Assembly (NCBI GenBank): GCA_023246815.1
Contig: JAHFHR010000012.1
Location: forward strand, 1 to 14,171
From: a bacterium
GTDB taxonomy: Bacteria; Patescibacteriota; Patescibacteriia; Buchananbacterales; UBA6539
Reading direction: 5' to 3'
Length of the DNA: 14,171 nt
Positions 1 to 5,979 of the stretch are shown piece by piece. The position numbers and the translations under genes are program-made. Below the pieces are notes generated by a model. The model searched no databases, was not told the origin of the DNA, and was given only the letters and a program-made list of their open reading frames with translations. Each line of letters opens with the position of its first letter. Position 1 is the first letter of the stretch.

Positions 1-50
1 CCTTATTATACCACAAAATTTACAGCATCACCAAGGATTGTGAAGGATCG

Positions 51-79
51 TGGACAAATTGCAGTGGAAAACGTATGAT
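51..79 (+). promoter_or_regulatory. Sigma70-type promoter for the mraY cluster
   Basis: TGGACA (51-56), a 17-bp spacer and TATGAT (74-79): 5/6 matches to each consensus hexamer. Transcription would start near 86, about 20 nt before the first ATG at 106. Bases 1-50 hold no gene that I can recognise. The promoter is read from sequence only. Confidence 0.6.
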
Positions 80-105
80 ACAGCATATAACCAACACTAC
101 ACATC

Positions 106-474
106 ATGGATTGGTACCTGCATCCCGGCTTTTTTCCATTGTACTGGCGCGACCGCTTTGTGCGCGGCGGTATTATCGTTGCGACAGTGGGTGCTGCTGC
201 GTTGTGGCTTGGACTCTTACTAGCTATTAAGCAGTTGCCGGAAATTGCCTTTTTGCACTACAATATTTATTTTGGCATTGATTTAATCGGCTCACGCTAC
301 CAGCTACTAGTGCTACCGGCGATTGGCTCGGTGGTGCTGGTTATTAATGGAGTGCTTGGCGCGGTGGTTTTTCCAATGGAAAAAGCTCTGACCTATTTTT
401 TGGTTGGCGCGGCGGTGCTGACGCAGCTATTGTTCATTGTGGCGGCAGTGTTTTTGCTGTTTGTTAATTTCTAA
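106..474 (+). CDS. Small integral membrane protein upstream of mraY, function unknown
   Basis: A 122-residue protein rich in Leu, Val, Ala and Ile, with about three membrane segments (roughly residues 22-43, 66-90 and 95-120). A short charged or aromatic N-terminus (WYLHPGFFPLYWRDRF) precedes the first helix. No catalytic motif or signal-peptide cleavage site is visible. The ATG at 106 is the first start after a good promoter and has no clear Shine-Dalgarno sequence. The gene ends 12 bp before mraY and is probably cotranscribed with it, which suggests a link to envelope assembly. The position is unlike that of FtsL, which is a single-pass protein, and I do not recognise a family. The gene is well supported; its function is not. 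Confidence 0.7.
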   Translation: MDWYLHPGFFPLYWRDRFVRGGIIVATVGAAALWLGLLLAIKQLPEIAFLHYNIYFGIDLIGSRYQLLVLPAIGSVVLVINGVLGAVVFPMEKALTYFLVGAAVLTQLLFIVAAVFLLFVNF

Positions 475-486
475 CTACTTTGACGC

Positions 487-1539
487 GTGCTTACTCTTAA
501 TTTTCTAGTCACTAAAATTTTTTTACTCACCACGGTGTCGTTTGTCATTACCTTGGCATGGACGCCTATTTTAACGCACTTTTTGTTTCGCTACCGTCTG
601 GGTAAGGGGATTCGTGATTCCGAACATGCGCCAGTGTTTGCGGCATTACACCAAAAAAAAGCGGGTACGCCGACGATGGGTGGTATCTTGGTGTGGGGCA
701 CTACCTTATTTCTTATTGGTTTTACCGCGCTGGCGGCACTGGCGTTTAACGGCGTGTTCAGTCAGCTGAATTTTCTTTCACGCAGTGAAACGCTGTTGCC
801 TTTGGGGGCCTTGTTGGCTTCAGCGCTGGTTGGGCTGATTGATGATCTTTTTGATATTTGGCGTGTCGGTCATGGTGGTGGTGGGTTACGCATGCGGCAC
901 CGCTTTCTTATTTATTTTGCTATTGCTGCGGTTGGCGCGTGGTGGTTTTTTTTCAAATTAGATTGGACTACCTTATGGGTGCCGTTTTATGGCCACTTTG
1001 ATATTGGCTTGTGGTATATTCCGTTCTTTATTCTGGTGATTATTGGTACTGCTTTTTCGGTAAATGAAACAGATGGTCTTGATGGGTTGGCTGGGGGTAC
1101 GCTGCTGATTGCCTTTGGTGCGTACGGTGCGATCGCTTTTGCTCAAGGCCGCTATGATCTGGCCACCTTCTGCGGGGTGATCATTGGCGCGCTGATGGCT
1201 TTTCTATGGTTTAACATCAACCCCGCGCGCTTTTTTATGGGGGATACTGGATCAATGTCGCTTGGAGTGACACTTGGTATTATCGCGATGTTGACTAACG
1301 CCGCATTGCTTTTGCCAGTGATCGGCTTTATTTTTTTACTAGAAACGGTATCGGTGATTATTCAAGTTATCTCCAAAAAGTTGTTTGGGCGTAAGGTATT
1401 TATTTCAACGCCAATCCATCACCACTTTGAAGCCAAGGGCTGGTCAGAGCCACGGATCGTGATGCGCTTCTGGTTGATTGCGGGGGTGACCGCTATTCTT
1501 GGGCTTATTATATTTTTAGCTTCCCGAACCGTAGTATAA
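487..1539 (+). CDS. mraY: Phospho-N-acetylmuramoyl-pentapeptide-transferase
   Basis: Transfers phospho-MurNAc-peptide from the UDP precursor to undecaprenyl phosphate, making lipid I at the inner face of the membrane. The 350 residues are close to the usual ~360 and are very hydrophobic, with many helices. Family motifs appear in order: HQKKAGTPTMGG near residue 55, the Asp pair D119-D120 (LIDDLFD), NETDGLDG at 193-200, FFMGDTGS near 250-256, and the His cluster PIHHHF at 309-314 followed by GWSE. The cytoplasmic loop after the Asp pair (GLRMRHRF) differs from the usual GLSARQKF-like sequence. The start is GTG at 487, chosen because it is the first in-frame start and fits the family N-terminus; no Shine-Dalgarno sequence is visible. 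The stop is 7 bp from murD. Confidence 0.95.
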   Translation: MLTLNFLVTKIFLLTTVSFVITLAWTPILTHFLFRYRLGKGIRDSEHAPVFAALHQKKAGTPTMGGILVWGTTLFLIGFTALAALAFNGVFSQLNFLSRSETLLPLGALLASALVGLIDDLFDIWRVGHGGGGLRMRHRFLIYFAIAAVGAWWFFFKLDWTTLWVPFYGHFDIGLWYIPFFILVIIGTAFSVNETDGLDGLAGGTLLIAFGAYGAIAFAQGRYDLATFCGVIIGALMAFLWFNINPARFFMGDTGSMSLGVTLGIIAMLTNAALLLPVIGFIFLLETVSVIIQVISKKLFGRKVFISTPIHHHFEAKGWSEPRIVMRFWLIAGVTAILGLIIFLASRTVV

Positions 1540-1546
1540 TATTGCC

Positions 1547-2878
1547 ATGCAACAGAAACTTTTTTCCGGACAACGCGTGCTGGTAATGGGGCTCGGGCTC
1601 CACGGTGGTGGTGTGGCTACCGTTCAGTGGTTGGTAAAACACGGCGCGCAAGTAACGGTTACTGACCTTAAAACACGGGTGAGTTTAACGCCATCAATCA
1701 AACAATTGGCTAGCCTAGATATTTCATACGTATTGGGCGGACACCGCCTGCGAGACTTTACCAGTACCGATATCGTGATACAAAATCCTGGCGTGCCCCG
1801 CGAATCAAAATTTTTAGCCGCAGCTCGCGCCGCGGGCGTACCCATTGAGAATGACGCTACGCTTTTTTTTAAATACTGTCAGGGGCAGATTGTTGGTGTT
1901 ACGGGTACACGTGGTAAGTCAACCACGGCCGCGCTCATCTATGAGCTGCTCAAACAAGATTATCAAACTTGGTTAGCCGGTCTTCCGGAAAAACCAATGC
2001 TTGGGATTGTTGATCGGGTGGCTGATGGTGATGTGGTGGTTCTTGAGCTGTCATCCTGGCAGCTTGAGCTGTTAGGCAAACAGCAGTTATCACCAGAAGT
2101 TGCCGTGGTGACTAATATGCTGCCGGATCACCTCAACCGTTACCGCCTCATGAGCGAGTATGCTCGTGCCAAAGAGCAGATTGTGCGTTATCAATCGGCA
2201 AGCGATGTGGCTGTACTCAACCGTGATGATGCGGTAGTGAAGAACTTTGCTAAACATGCCCGTCATACTCGGGCAGCAGTGGTTTGGTTTTCAAAAAAAC
2301 AACGCACGCCGTTGGTGCGACATTTAAAATTGACTGGTGAACATAATATGCACAACGCCCGAGCTGCCATTGCCGTGGCCCAACAGTATGGCGTGTCTGC
2401 TTCACATATTATCGCAGGGCTGAAGCGGTTTACAGGGTTACCCTTGAGGTTTGAGTTGATTAGGAAAAAAAGTGGCGTGGCCTATATTAATGACACCACC
2501 GCCACCACACCCGATGCGACGATGGCCGCCCTTGCGCAGTGCAATAACAAAAGCGTTGTACTTATCGCTGGTGGAACCAACAAAGGTATTCCCGCCGCCA
2601 AATTTAAAGCATTGGCGTCAGTAATCGATAAAAAATGTCGAGCAGTGGTATTATTTCCAGGTGAGGGAAGTGTGCAGCTATTGACAGCGCTTCGTTTGTT
2701 TAAGCCACGACATGTCGTCACTAATGTCAGTACGATGAGCGATGCTATTGGTTTGGCGCGGACATTAGCCAAGGCTGGTGATAGTGTCGTGCTCTCACCA
2801 GCGTGCGCCAGTTTTAATATGTTTGTTCATGAGTATGATCGAGGGGAGCAGTTTAACCAGATTGTCCGAAGACTATGA
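1547..2878 (+). CDS. murD: UDP-N-acetylmuramoylalanine--D-glutamate ligase
   Basis: Cytoplasmic Mur ligase that adds D-Glu to UDP-MurNAc-L-Ala using ATP. The 443 residues match the family length. An N-terminal Rossmann-like UDP-binding domain (VLVMGLGLHGGGVAT) is followed by the ATP loop TGTRGKST at about 119-126, where Arg sits at the usual Asn position. Central-domain signatures include NMLPDHLNRY and HNMHNARAA. The C-terminal domain has LPLRFE, INDTTATTPDA, LIAGGTNKG and SPACASFNMFVHEYDRGEQF. The ATG at 1547 has no Shine-Dalgarno sequence, but TATAAT (1535-1540) lies six bases upstream. The stop codon overlaps the ftsW start (ATGA), indicating translational coupling. Confidence 0.93.
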   Translation: MQQKLFSGQRVLVMGLGLHGGGVATVQWLVKHGAQVTVTDLKTRVSLTPSIKQLASLDISYVLGGHRLRDFTSTDIVIQNPGVPRESKFLAAARAAGVPIENDATLFFKYCQGQIVGVTGTRGKSTTAALIYELLKQDYQTWLAGLPEKPMLGIVDRVADGDVVVLELSSWQLELLGKQQLSPEVAVVTNMLPDHLNRYRLMSEYARAKEQIVRYQSASDVAVLNRDDAVVKNFAKHARHTRAAVVWFSKKQRTPLVRHLKLTGEHNMHNARAAIAVAQQYGVSASHIIAGLKRFTGLPLRFELIRKKSGVAYINDTTATTPDATMAALAQCNNKSVVLIAGGTNKGIPAAKFKALASVIDKKCRAVVLFPGEGSVQLLTALRLFKPRHVVTNVSTMSDAIGLARTLAKAGDSVVLSPACASFNMFVHEYDRGEQFNQIVRRL

Positions 2879-4053
2879 GGCGGCTGAGGCTTGTACAGAA
2901 AGCACGAAAAAAAAATAGCGGTTTTAAAAACGCATTAGGTACCTTGTTTTCCGGTAATCATTCGGGGGCTACCCCTGACTATTTTTTAGTTGGTGTAGTT
3001 CTTTTTTTGGTTGCTTTCGGACTGGTGATGTTGTCGTCAGCGAGCAGTGCCGAAGCGTTTCGTCGTTTTGACAGCACGTATTATTTTGTCGTTCGGCAGT
3101 TATTACGCGGTGTTATTCCGGGTCTGGTACTCTTTTTTGTCCTGTCAAAAATTGATTACCACCGTTGGGAGAAATTTACAGTTGGATTTTTTGTACTGTC
3201 ACTACTACTCTTAATTACAGTATTTATTCCCGGTATTAGTGCGGATTTTGGCACCTCTCGGAGCTGGATCAGTATTGGTGGTTTGTCATTTCAACCATCT
3301 GAACTGGTGAAATTATTTACTATTTTGTCATTTGCTGGCTGGTTCGCGTATCGCGGTAGAGTTGCTAATGCTGATTTTTGGAACGGTTTGGTACCATTCA
3401 CGGTTGGACTTGGTGTGATTGCACTTTTGATTGCCATTCAACCGGACACTGGTACTTTGGGTGTAGTGGTACTTTTAAGCCTTACCATGTACTTCGTGGC
3501 CGGTGCCCGAATCGCGCATCTTGGGGCATTAGCGGTGCTTGGAATTACTGCCCTGGCAGGTTTGGTGGCAACCGCGCCGTACCGTGCCGCACGGCTCACT
3601 GCTTTTTTAAATCCGGAAGTTGATCCAACCGGTATTGGCTACCACATCAGTCAAGCGTTTTTGGCAGTTGGTTCTGGTGGACTATTTGGACTTGGTTTTG
3701 GTCAGTCACGGCAGAAGTTTGCATATTTACCCGAAGTGATGGGGGACTCAATTTTTGCGATCATTGCCGAAGAGCTAGGTTTTGTGTTCGCGGTGGTATT
3801 GATCATACTTTTTTTGTTATTTGCTTGGCGAGGGTTGCGCGTCGCACGGCGCGTTGAAGATGATTATGCTAAATTGCTGGCCATCGGTATTGTGGGCTGG
3901 ATTTCGTTCCAAGCATTTTTGAATATCGGGGCCATGGTCGGCATATTGCCGCTCACCGGCATCCCCCTGCCATTTATCAGCTTTGGTGGTACGGCGCTGG
4001 TCTCCGCGCTTGCTGCGGCTGGGGTTTTGGTAAATATTTCAAAACATACATAG
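2875..4053 (+). CDS. ftsW: Lipid II glycan polymerase of the SEDS family
   Basis: SEDS-family membrane glycosyltransferase that polymerises lipid II at the septum with a partner class B penicillin-binding protein. The 392 residues have about ten hydrophobic segments after a basic cytoplasmic tail of ~35 residues. Family motifs: LSSASS in the first helix, QPSELVKL, QPDTGT, PYRAARLTAFLNPEVDPTG, the loop PEVMGDSIFAIIAEELG whose Asp is in the essential SEDS loop, and the C-terminal TGIPLPFISFGGTALVS. FtsW is preferred over RodA because of the mraY-murD neighbours; sequence alone does not settle it. It overlaps murD by 4 nt. No clear terminator follows, and the cluster is then interrupted by a retroelement before murG. 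Confidence 0.9.
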   Translation: MRRLRLVQKARKKNSGFKNALGTLFSGNHSGATPDYFLVGVVLFLVAFGLVMLSSASSAEAFRRFDSTYYFVVRQLLRGVIPGLVLFFVLSKIDYHRWEKFTVGFFVLSLLLLITVFIPGISADFGTSRSWISIGGLSFQPSELVKLFTILSFAGWFAYRGRVANADFWNGLVPFTVGLGVIALLIAIQPDTGTLGVVVLLSLTMYFVAGARIAHLGALAVLGITALAGLVATAPYRAARLTAFLNPEVDPTGIGYHISQAFLAVGSGGLFGLGFGQSRQKFAYLPEVMGDSIFAIIAEELGFVFAVVLIILFLLFAWRGLRVARRVEDDYAKLLAIGIVGWISFQAFLNIGAMVGILPLTGIPLPFISFGGTALVSALAAAGVLVNISKHT

Positions 4054-4169
4054 AAAAATTTGTAGTTGTAAAGTTTAAAAATTACAGGAGTTTATCTGGG
4101 GCAACATGTGATTTTATGCTCGTTCTGTAGACACTACCTTAATTAAAAATAGTAAATTACCAACAATTC

Positions 4170-4198
4170 TTGACAGAGTAATGAATTTATGGTATGTT
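4170..4198 (+). promoter_or_regulatory. Candidate promoter of the DGR target gene
   Basis: A perfect TTGACA (4170-4175), a 17-bp spacer and TATGTT (4193-4198, 4/6). The transcript would start near 4205, giving a leader of about 170 nt that contains the 4246-4291 hairpin. Confidence 0.5.
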
Positions 4199-4245
4199 AT
4201 ATCATTCGCTCTTTTTAGCTATATACTTGAAGTTATTTGCGTTTG

Positions 4246-4291
4246 GCCGCAGCAGAAATACCCTAAATTTATAGAGTTTTTCTGCTGTGGC
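4246..4291 (+). other. Long hairpin in the leader of the DGR target gene
   Basis: CCGCAGCAGAAA (4247-4258) pairs with TTTCTGCTGTGG (4279-4290), with one G-T wobble, and G4246-C4291 closes it: 13 bp around a loop of about 20 nt rich in A and T. No T-run follows directly, so a plain terminator is unlikely. It could be an RNA control element or a protein-binding inverted repeat. Its function is inferred. Confidence 0.5.
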
Positions 4292-4373
4292 AAAGCCTGA
4301 CAGCACATCTCAACAAAGCCAAGTCGGCGTTTGCCATGGGGGCAGACAATGAGGCGGCAAAGGAGCAATGGTC

Positions 4374-5054
4374 ATGTCGAAGAAGCAACTGAACTGGAAA
4401 GAAGTCGGTCGGGTGTTCTCAGTGTTTCTGAACCTGTTTGCGGTTATTCGCGACACGTTCACCTCCCAGGGTATTGGACTGGAAATCATCGGTTGGGTTA
4501 CCGGTGAAGGCAAGGACAAGTTTGTCGAGGAGTTTCTCAAACCTCTCGGTGAACAATTCCTCGCTGCCCAGCGCGTCATCGTGGTGGACGAAAACACCAT
4601 CCGCGTCAACCTTGATGCTCCGCCGATGTTGCCGTTTGACGGTGCAACGGTGGAAACCAACAAGGGTGGCGGTTGGGTCACGGTGCAAAAGCGTGCCGAC
4701 GGTCTGTACGTTGACGATCGCAAAGTCATCCTACACCGCTCCGAACGCCAGCAGAATGGCAAGGTCATCCAAGGTTACGAACTTCGCGACGAGGTGACGA
4801 ACCTGCCAGTGCTACATCCCAACATCATGGACGCGCTCTACGAACACACCCACCTCATCCCTAAGGACTGGAAGCAAGACGAAAATGGCAACACCATCTT
4901 CACCTACTTCTGGGCTGTTACGTACCGCAGCTCGCACGGCCTTGTCTTTGTTCGCTGTCTGTACTGGGACGGTGGTGCGTGGGACCGGTACTGCCGCTGG
5001 CTCGACGATGGCTGGAGCGGCCGCAGTCCGGCTGCCGTTCTCGCAAGTAACTAG
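4374..5054 (+). CDS. DGR target protein with C-terminal variable region
   Basis: A 226-residue protein whose last ~41 codons (residues 184-224) are the variable repeat of the retroelement. From memory it resembles a family of hypothetical proteins common in CPR genomes (features such as LPFDGATVE, KRADGLYVD, YELRDE, PAAVLAS). The N-terminal ~80 residues look helical (NWKEVGRVFSVFLNLF); the rest is probably a C-type-lectin or FGE-like fold that displays the variable residues, which I infer from DGR targets in general. No signal peptide or membrane anchor is evident. ATG 4374 is preferred over ATG 4368 because AAAGGAG at 4359-4365 gives an 8-nt spacing, against only 2 nt for 4368. The gene is clearly richer in GC than the neighbouring RT and avd genes. 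Binding partner unknown. Confidence 0.9.
   Translation: MSKKQLNWKEVGRVFSVFLNLFAVIRDTFTSQGIGLEIIGWVTGEGKDKFVEEFLKPLGEQFLAAQRVIVVDENTIRVNLDAPPMLPFDGATVETNKGGGWVTVQKRADGLYVDDRKVILHRSERQQNGKVIQGYELRDEVTNLPVLHPNIMDALYEHTHLIPKDWKQDENGNTIFTYFWAVTYRSSHGLVFVRCLYWDGGAWDRYCRWLDDGWSGRSPAAVLASN
4923..5046 (+). repeat. DGR variable repeat (VR)
   Basis: Aligns without gaps to TR at 5451-5574 (constant offset 528). There are 21 mismatches in 124 positions, all at TR adenines: 14 A to G, 4 A to T and 3 A to C. They change 19 residues and create no stop codon. Most altered codons are AAY in TR (Asn), for example N184Y, N188H, N190L, N206Y and N208R. The last 20 nt (5027-5046, TCCGGCTGCCGTTCTCGCAA) are identical in both and nearly A-free. 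They are the likely IMH-type initiation site; similarity stops directly after them. Confidence 0.97.
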
Positions 5055-5056
5055 CC

Positions 5057-5117
5057 CTGAGTCCTTTGGACTTAAGCACTTAGGCCCTTGGCCTGAGAAC
5101 TTAGTCCTTGGACTTGA
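5057..5117 (+). repeat. Cruciform-forming palindrome just after VR
   Basis: Three tandem dyads start a few bases after the target stop codon: 5058-5064/5068-5074 (7 bp, loop TTT), 5079-5086/5090-5097 (8 bp, loop CTT) and a weaker one at 5103-5106/5111-5114. The outer two can also pair with each other around the middle one, so the ~60-nt block is one imperfect palindrome. In the Bordetella phage BPP-1 DGR a hairpin or cruciform downstream of VR aids target recognition; the same role is inferred here from position. It lies ahead of a separate terminator. Confidence 0.65.
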
Positions 5118-5123
5118 ATTCGT

Positions 5124-5164
5124 CGACCCGCACGGTTAACTCTGTTGCGGGTCGATTTCTTTTT
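5124..5164 (+). terminator. Rho-independent terminator of the target gene
   Basis: CGACCCGC (5124-5131) pairs perfectly with GCGGGTCG (5147-5154), an 8-bp GC-rich stem, followed by ATTTCTTTTT. It ends the target transcript and separates it from the TR unit. Confidence 0.85.
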
Positions 5165-5170
5165 ACTTAA

Positions 5171-5199
5171 TTTAAAAACTAAATCAGATTTGTTATACT
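5171..5199 (+). promoter_or_regulatory. Candidate extended -10 promoter for the TR RNA
   Basis: TGTTATACT (5191-5199) is an extended -10 element, with TG one base before TATACT. A weak TTTAAA lies 17 bp upstream (5171-5176). It sits between the target terminator and TR on the plus strand, where a TR promoter is expected. Bases 5200-5389 hold no gene. Confidence 0.5.
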
Positions 5200-5389
5200 A
5201 AAAATGGTACTAGGTGAATACGCCAGCGATTACGGTTGCTGACTACCGAATCCAGTTACCATATCTCTCAGAGTATCTCCGACCACGGTTTGAGGTAGCG
5301 TAGAATATGGAGCTAAAAAAATAAAGTTACTTGGTATAGTGTGCTAGGGTATTAAAGATACCAAATACGATACAGCCCCAAGAGCATTC

Positions 5390-5415
5390 ATCCCGCCTCT
5401 CGCGAGAGGCGGGAT
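5390..5415 (+). repeat. Perfect 26-bp palindrome upstream of TR
   Basis: Two exact 13-nt half-sites (first half ATCCCGCCTCTCG) with no spacer. As RNA it would form an 11-bp stem with a CGCG loop. It has no following T-run, so it is not a simple terminator, and it ends 35 bp before the TR core. It could be a structural part of the TR RNA or a dimeric protein site. Confidence 0.75.
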
Positions 5416-5450
5416 TCAAAGGGCAGTGGAACGGACGGCATATTATACAT

Positions 5451-5574
5451 AACCGCAACTCGAACGGCAATGTCTATGTTCGCTATCTGTACTGGAACGA
5501 TGGTGCGTGGAACCGGAACTACAACTGGCTCAACAATGACTGGAACGACCACAATCCGGCTGCCGTTCTCGCAA
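5451..5574 (+). repeat. DGR template repeat (TR)
   Basis: Non-coding template for VR (4923-5046). Read in the VR frame it encodes 12 Asn codons among about 41 and no stop. This is the usual DGR design, because AAY codons give wide residue variety and cannot become stops through changes at the two adenines. All 34 adenines are potential mutation sites and 21 differ from the current VR. The 3' 20 nt are invariant. Similarity to the target gene does not extend upstream of 5451 without gaps. Confidence 0.97.
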
Positions 5575-5587
5575 CTCACTTTATTTT

Positions 5588-5616
5588 CTCCTCCTTACCT
5601 GGGGGAGTTTTGTTTT
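5588..5616 (+). terminator. Terminator of the TR RNA, overlapping the avd 3' end
   Basis: CTCCTCC (5588-5594) pairs with GGGGGAG (5601-5607), 7 bp with one G-T pair and a 6-nt loop, followed by TTTTGTTTT (5608-5616). It works on the plus strand and begins 14 nt after the TR core. The avd stop codon (5597-5595 on the minus strand) lies in the loop. Confidence 0.65.
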
Positions 5617-5975
5617 ACCAGTTGACCATTCCAACCGCCCAACATTTTACCAACTTCATCTAATGGTGCCGACAGGGCGCCATATTTTTTGTTATCCAAA
5701 GCTTTAGTTTCCCACATCACCATCAAAAGTATTTTAAGTGCATCTAGTTTTTGAATCGCTCTGCGAACATAGGGCAACTTTTCTTGCCGAGATAAAAAAC
5801 TGGCTGTAGCCACAGCTTCGATAACTTCAATAAATAAGTTATCTATTTTTTGTCCTAGCGAATAGCGTTGGGTTTTTGGTAATGCTTGGTAATAGTTATA
5901 CCAGAGCACATATGTGGTCTTTACTTTTTGTAAGACTGGTAAAATTACGGGGGGGGGGGGGGTAGAATATGACAT
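5595..5975 (-). CDS. avd: DGR accessory variability determinant (Avd-like four-helix protein)
   Basis: A 126-residue, mostly helical basic protein matching the Avd / four-helix-bundle family in length and motifs: LPVLQK near the start, LWYNYYQALPKTQRYSLGQKI in the first half, then helices with RRAIQKLDALKILL and WETKALDNKKY. In known DGRs Avd forms a pentamer that binds the RT and the TR RNA and is needed for mutagenic retrohoming. ATG 5975 is chosen because it fits the family N-terminus; an upstream in-frame ATG at 6005 would add ten residues inside the RT gene. The orientation is unusual: opposite strand to target, TR and RT. Codons 5-9 lie in a 14-C run on its coding strand, read as Thr-Pro-Pro-Pro-Pro, so slippage there would change frame. 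No Shine-Dalgarno sequence. Confidence 0.85.
   Translation of the reverse strand: MSYSTPPPPVILPVLQKVKTTYVLWYNYYQALPKTQRYSLGQKIDNLFIEVIEAVATASFLSRQEKLPYVRRAIQKLDALKILLMVMWETKALDNKKYGALSAPLDEVGKMLGGWNGQLVKQNSPR
5949..5962. repeat. 14-G homopolymer tract at the avd/RT junction
   Basis: Fourteen consecutive G on the plus strand lie inside the avd N-terminal codons and 17 bp before the RT ATG. With 14 bases avd is in frame; gain or loss of one base would frameshift it after residue 4. The length could vary in the cell, or be a sequencing or assembly error. Confidence 0.9.
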
Positions 5976-5979
5976 ATAT

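Larger units (their letters stand above)
4054..4373 (+). other. Intergenic leader between ftsW and the DGR target gene
   Basis: The 320 bases hold no convincing gene. The first ~120 are AT-rich and featureless. A candidate promoter lies at 4170-4198, a strong hairpin at 4246-4291, and a second, smaller stem (4330-4335 with 4356-4361) just touches the Shine-Dalgarno sequence of the target gene. Composition shifts from AT-rich to GC-rich near 4285, which may mark the left edge of the module that travels with the target gene. Confidence 0.5.
5206..5616 (+). ncRNA. Template-repeat RNA of the DGR (TR RNA)
   Basis: Inferred RNA of about 410 nt running from the extended -10 promoter (5191-5199) to the terminator at 5588-5616. 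Its first half is non-coding and contains TTGGTAT (5331-5337), which can pair with ATACCAA (5358-5364). An alternative inner stem (5348-5352 with 5358-5362) competes with this. A perfect palindrome (5390-5415) follows, then the TR core (5451-5574). In known DGRs the TR transcript and flanking sequence are the template that RT and Avd copy with adenine errors. The 3' end overlaps the end of avd in antisense. Ends are predicted, not mapped. Confidence 0.6.

Noticed and set aside
1624..1845. Minus-strand frames within murD, murC, the patatin gene and secA (for example 2482-2772, 8386-8646, 9816-10049, 12803-13066)
   Set aside because: All lie fully antisense to strongly supported genes and show no family motifs.
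4310..4768. Open frames on the minus strand and in +2/+3 within the DGR target gene (also 4419-4688, 4438-4797, 4885-5139)
   Set aside because: They are shadows of the GC-rich target gene. Only the 4374-5054 frame has a Shine-Dalgarno sequence and codon changes consistent with VR/TR.
5388..5579. Minus-strand 63-codon frame across TR
   Set aside because: Its apparent Val/Pro-rich protein is just the reverse complement of the TR template and palindrome; no start signal and no family.
5914..5979. GTG start at 5914 that would lengthen the RT by 22 residues through the G tract
   Set aside because: The extension is antisense to avd and encodes a Gly run with no match to DGR RT N-termini; the ATG at 5980 gives a typical start.
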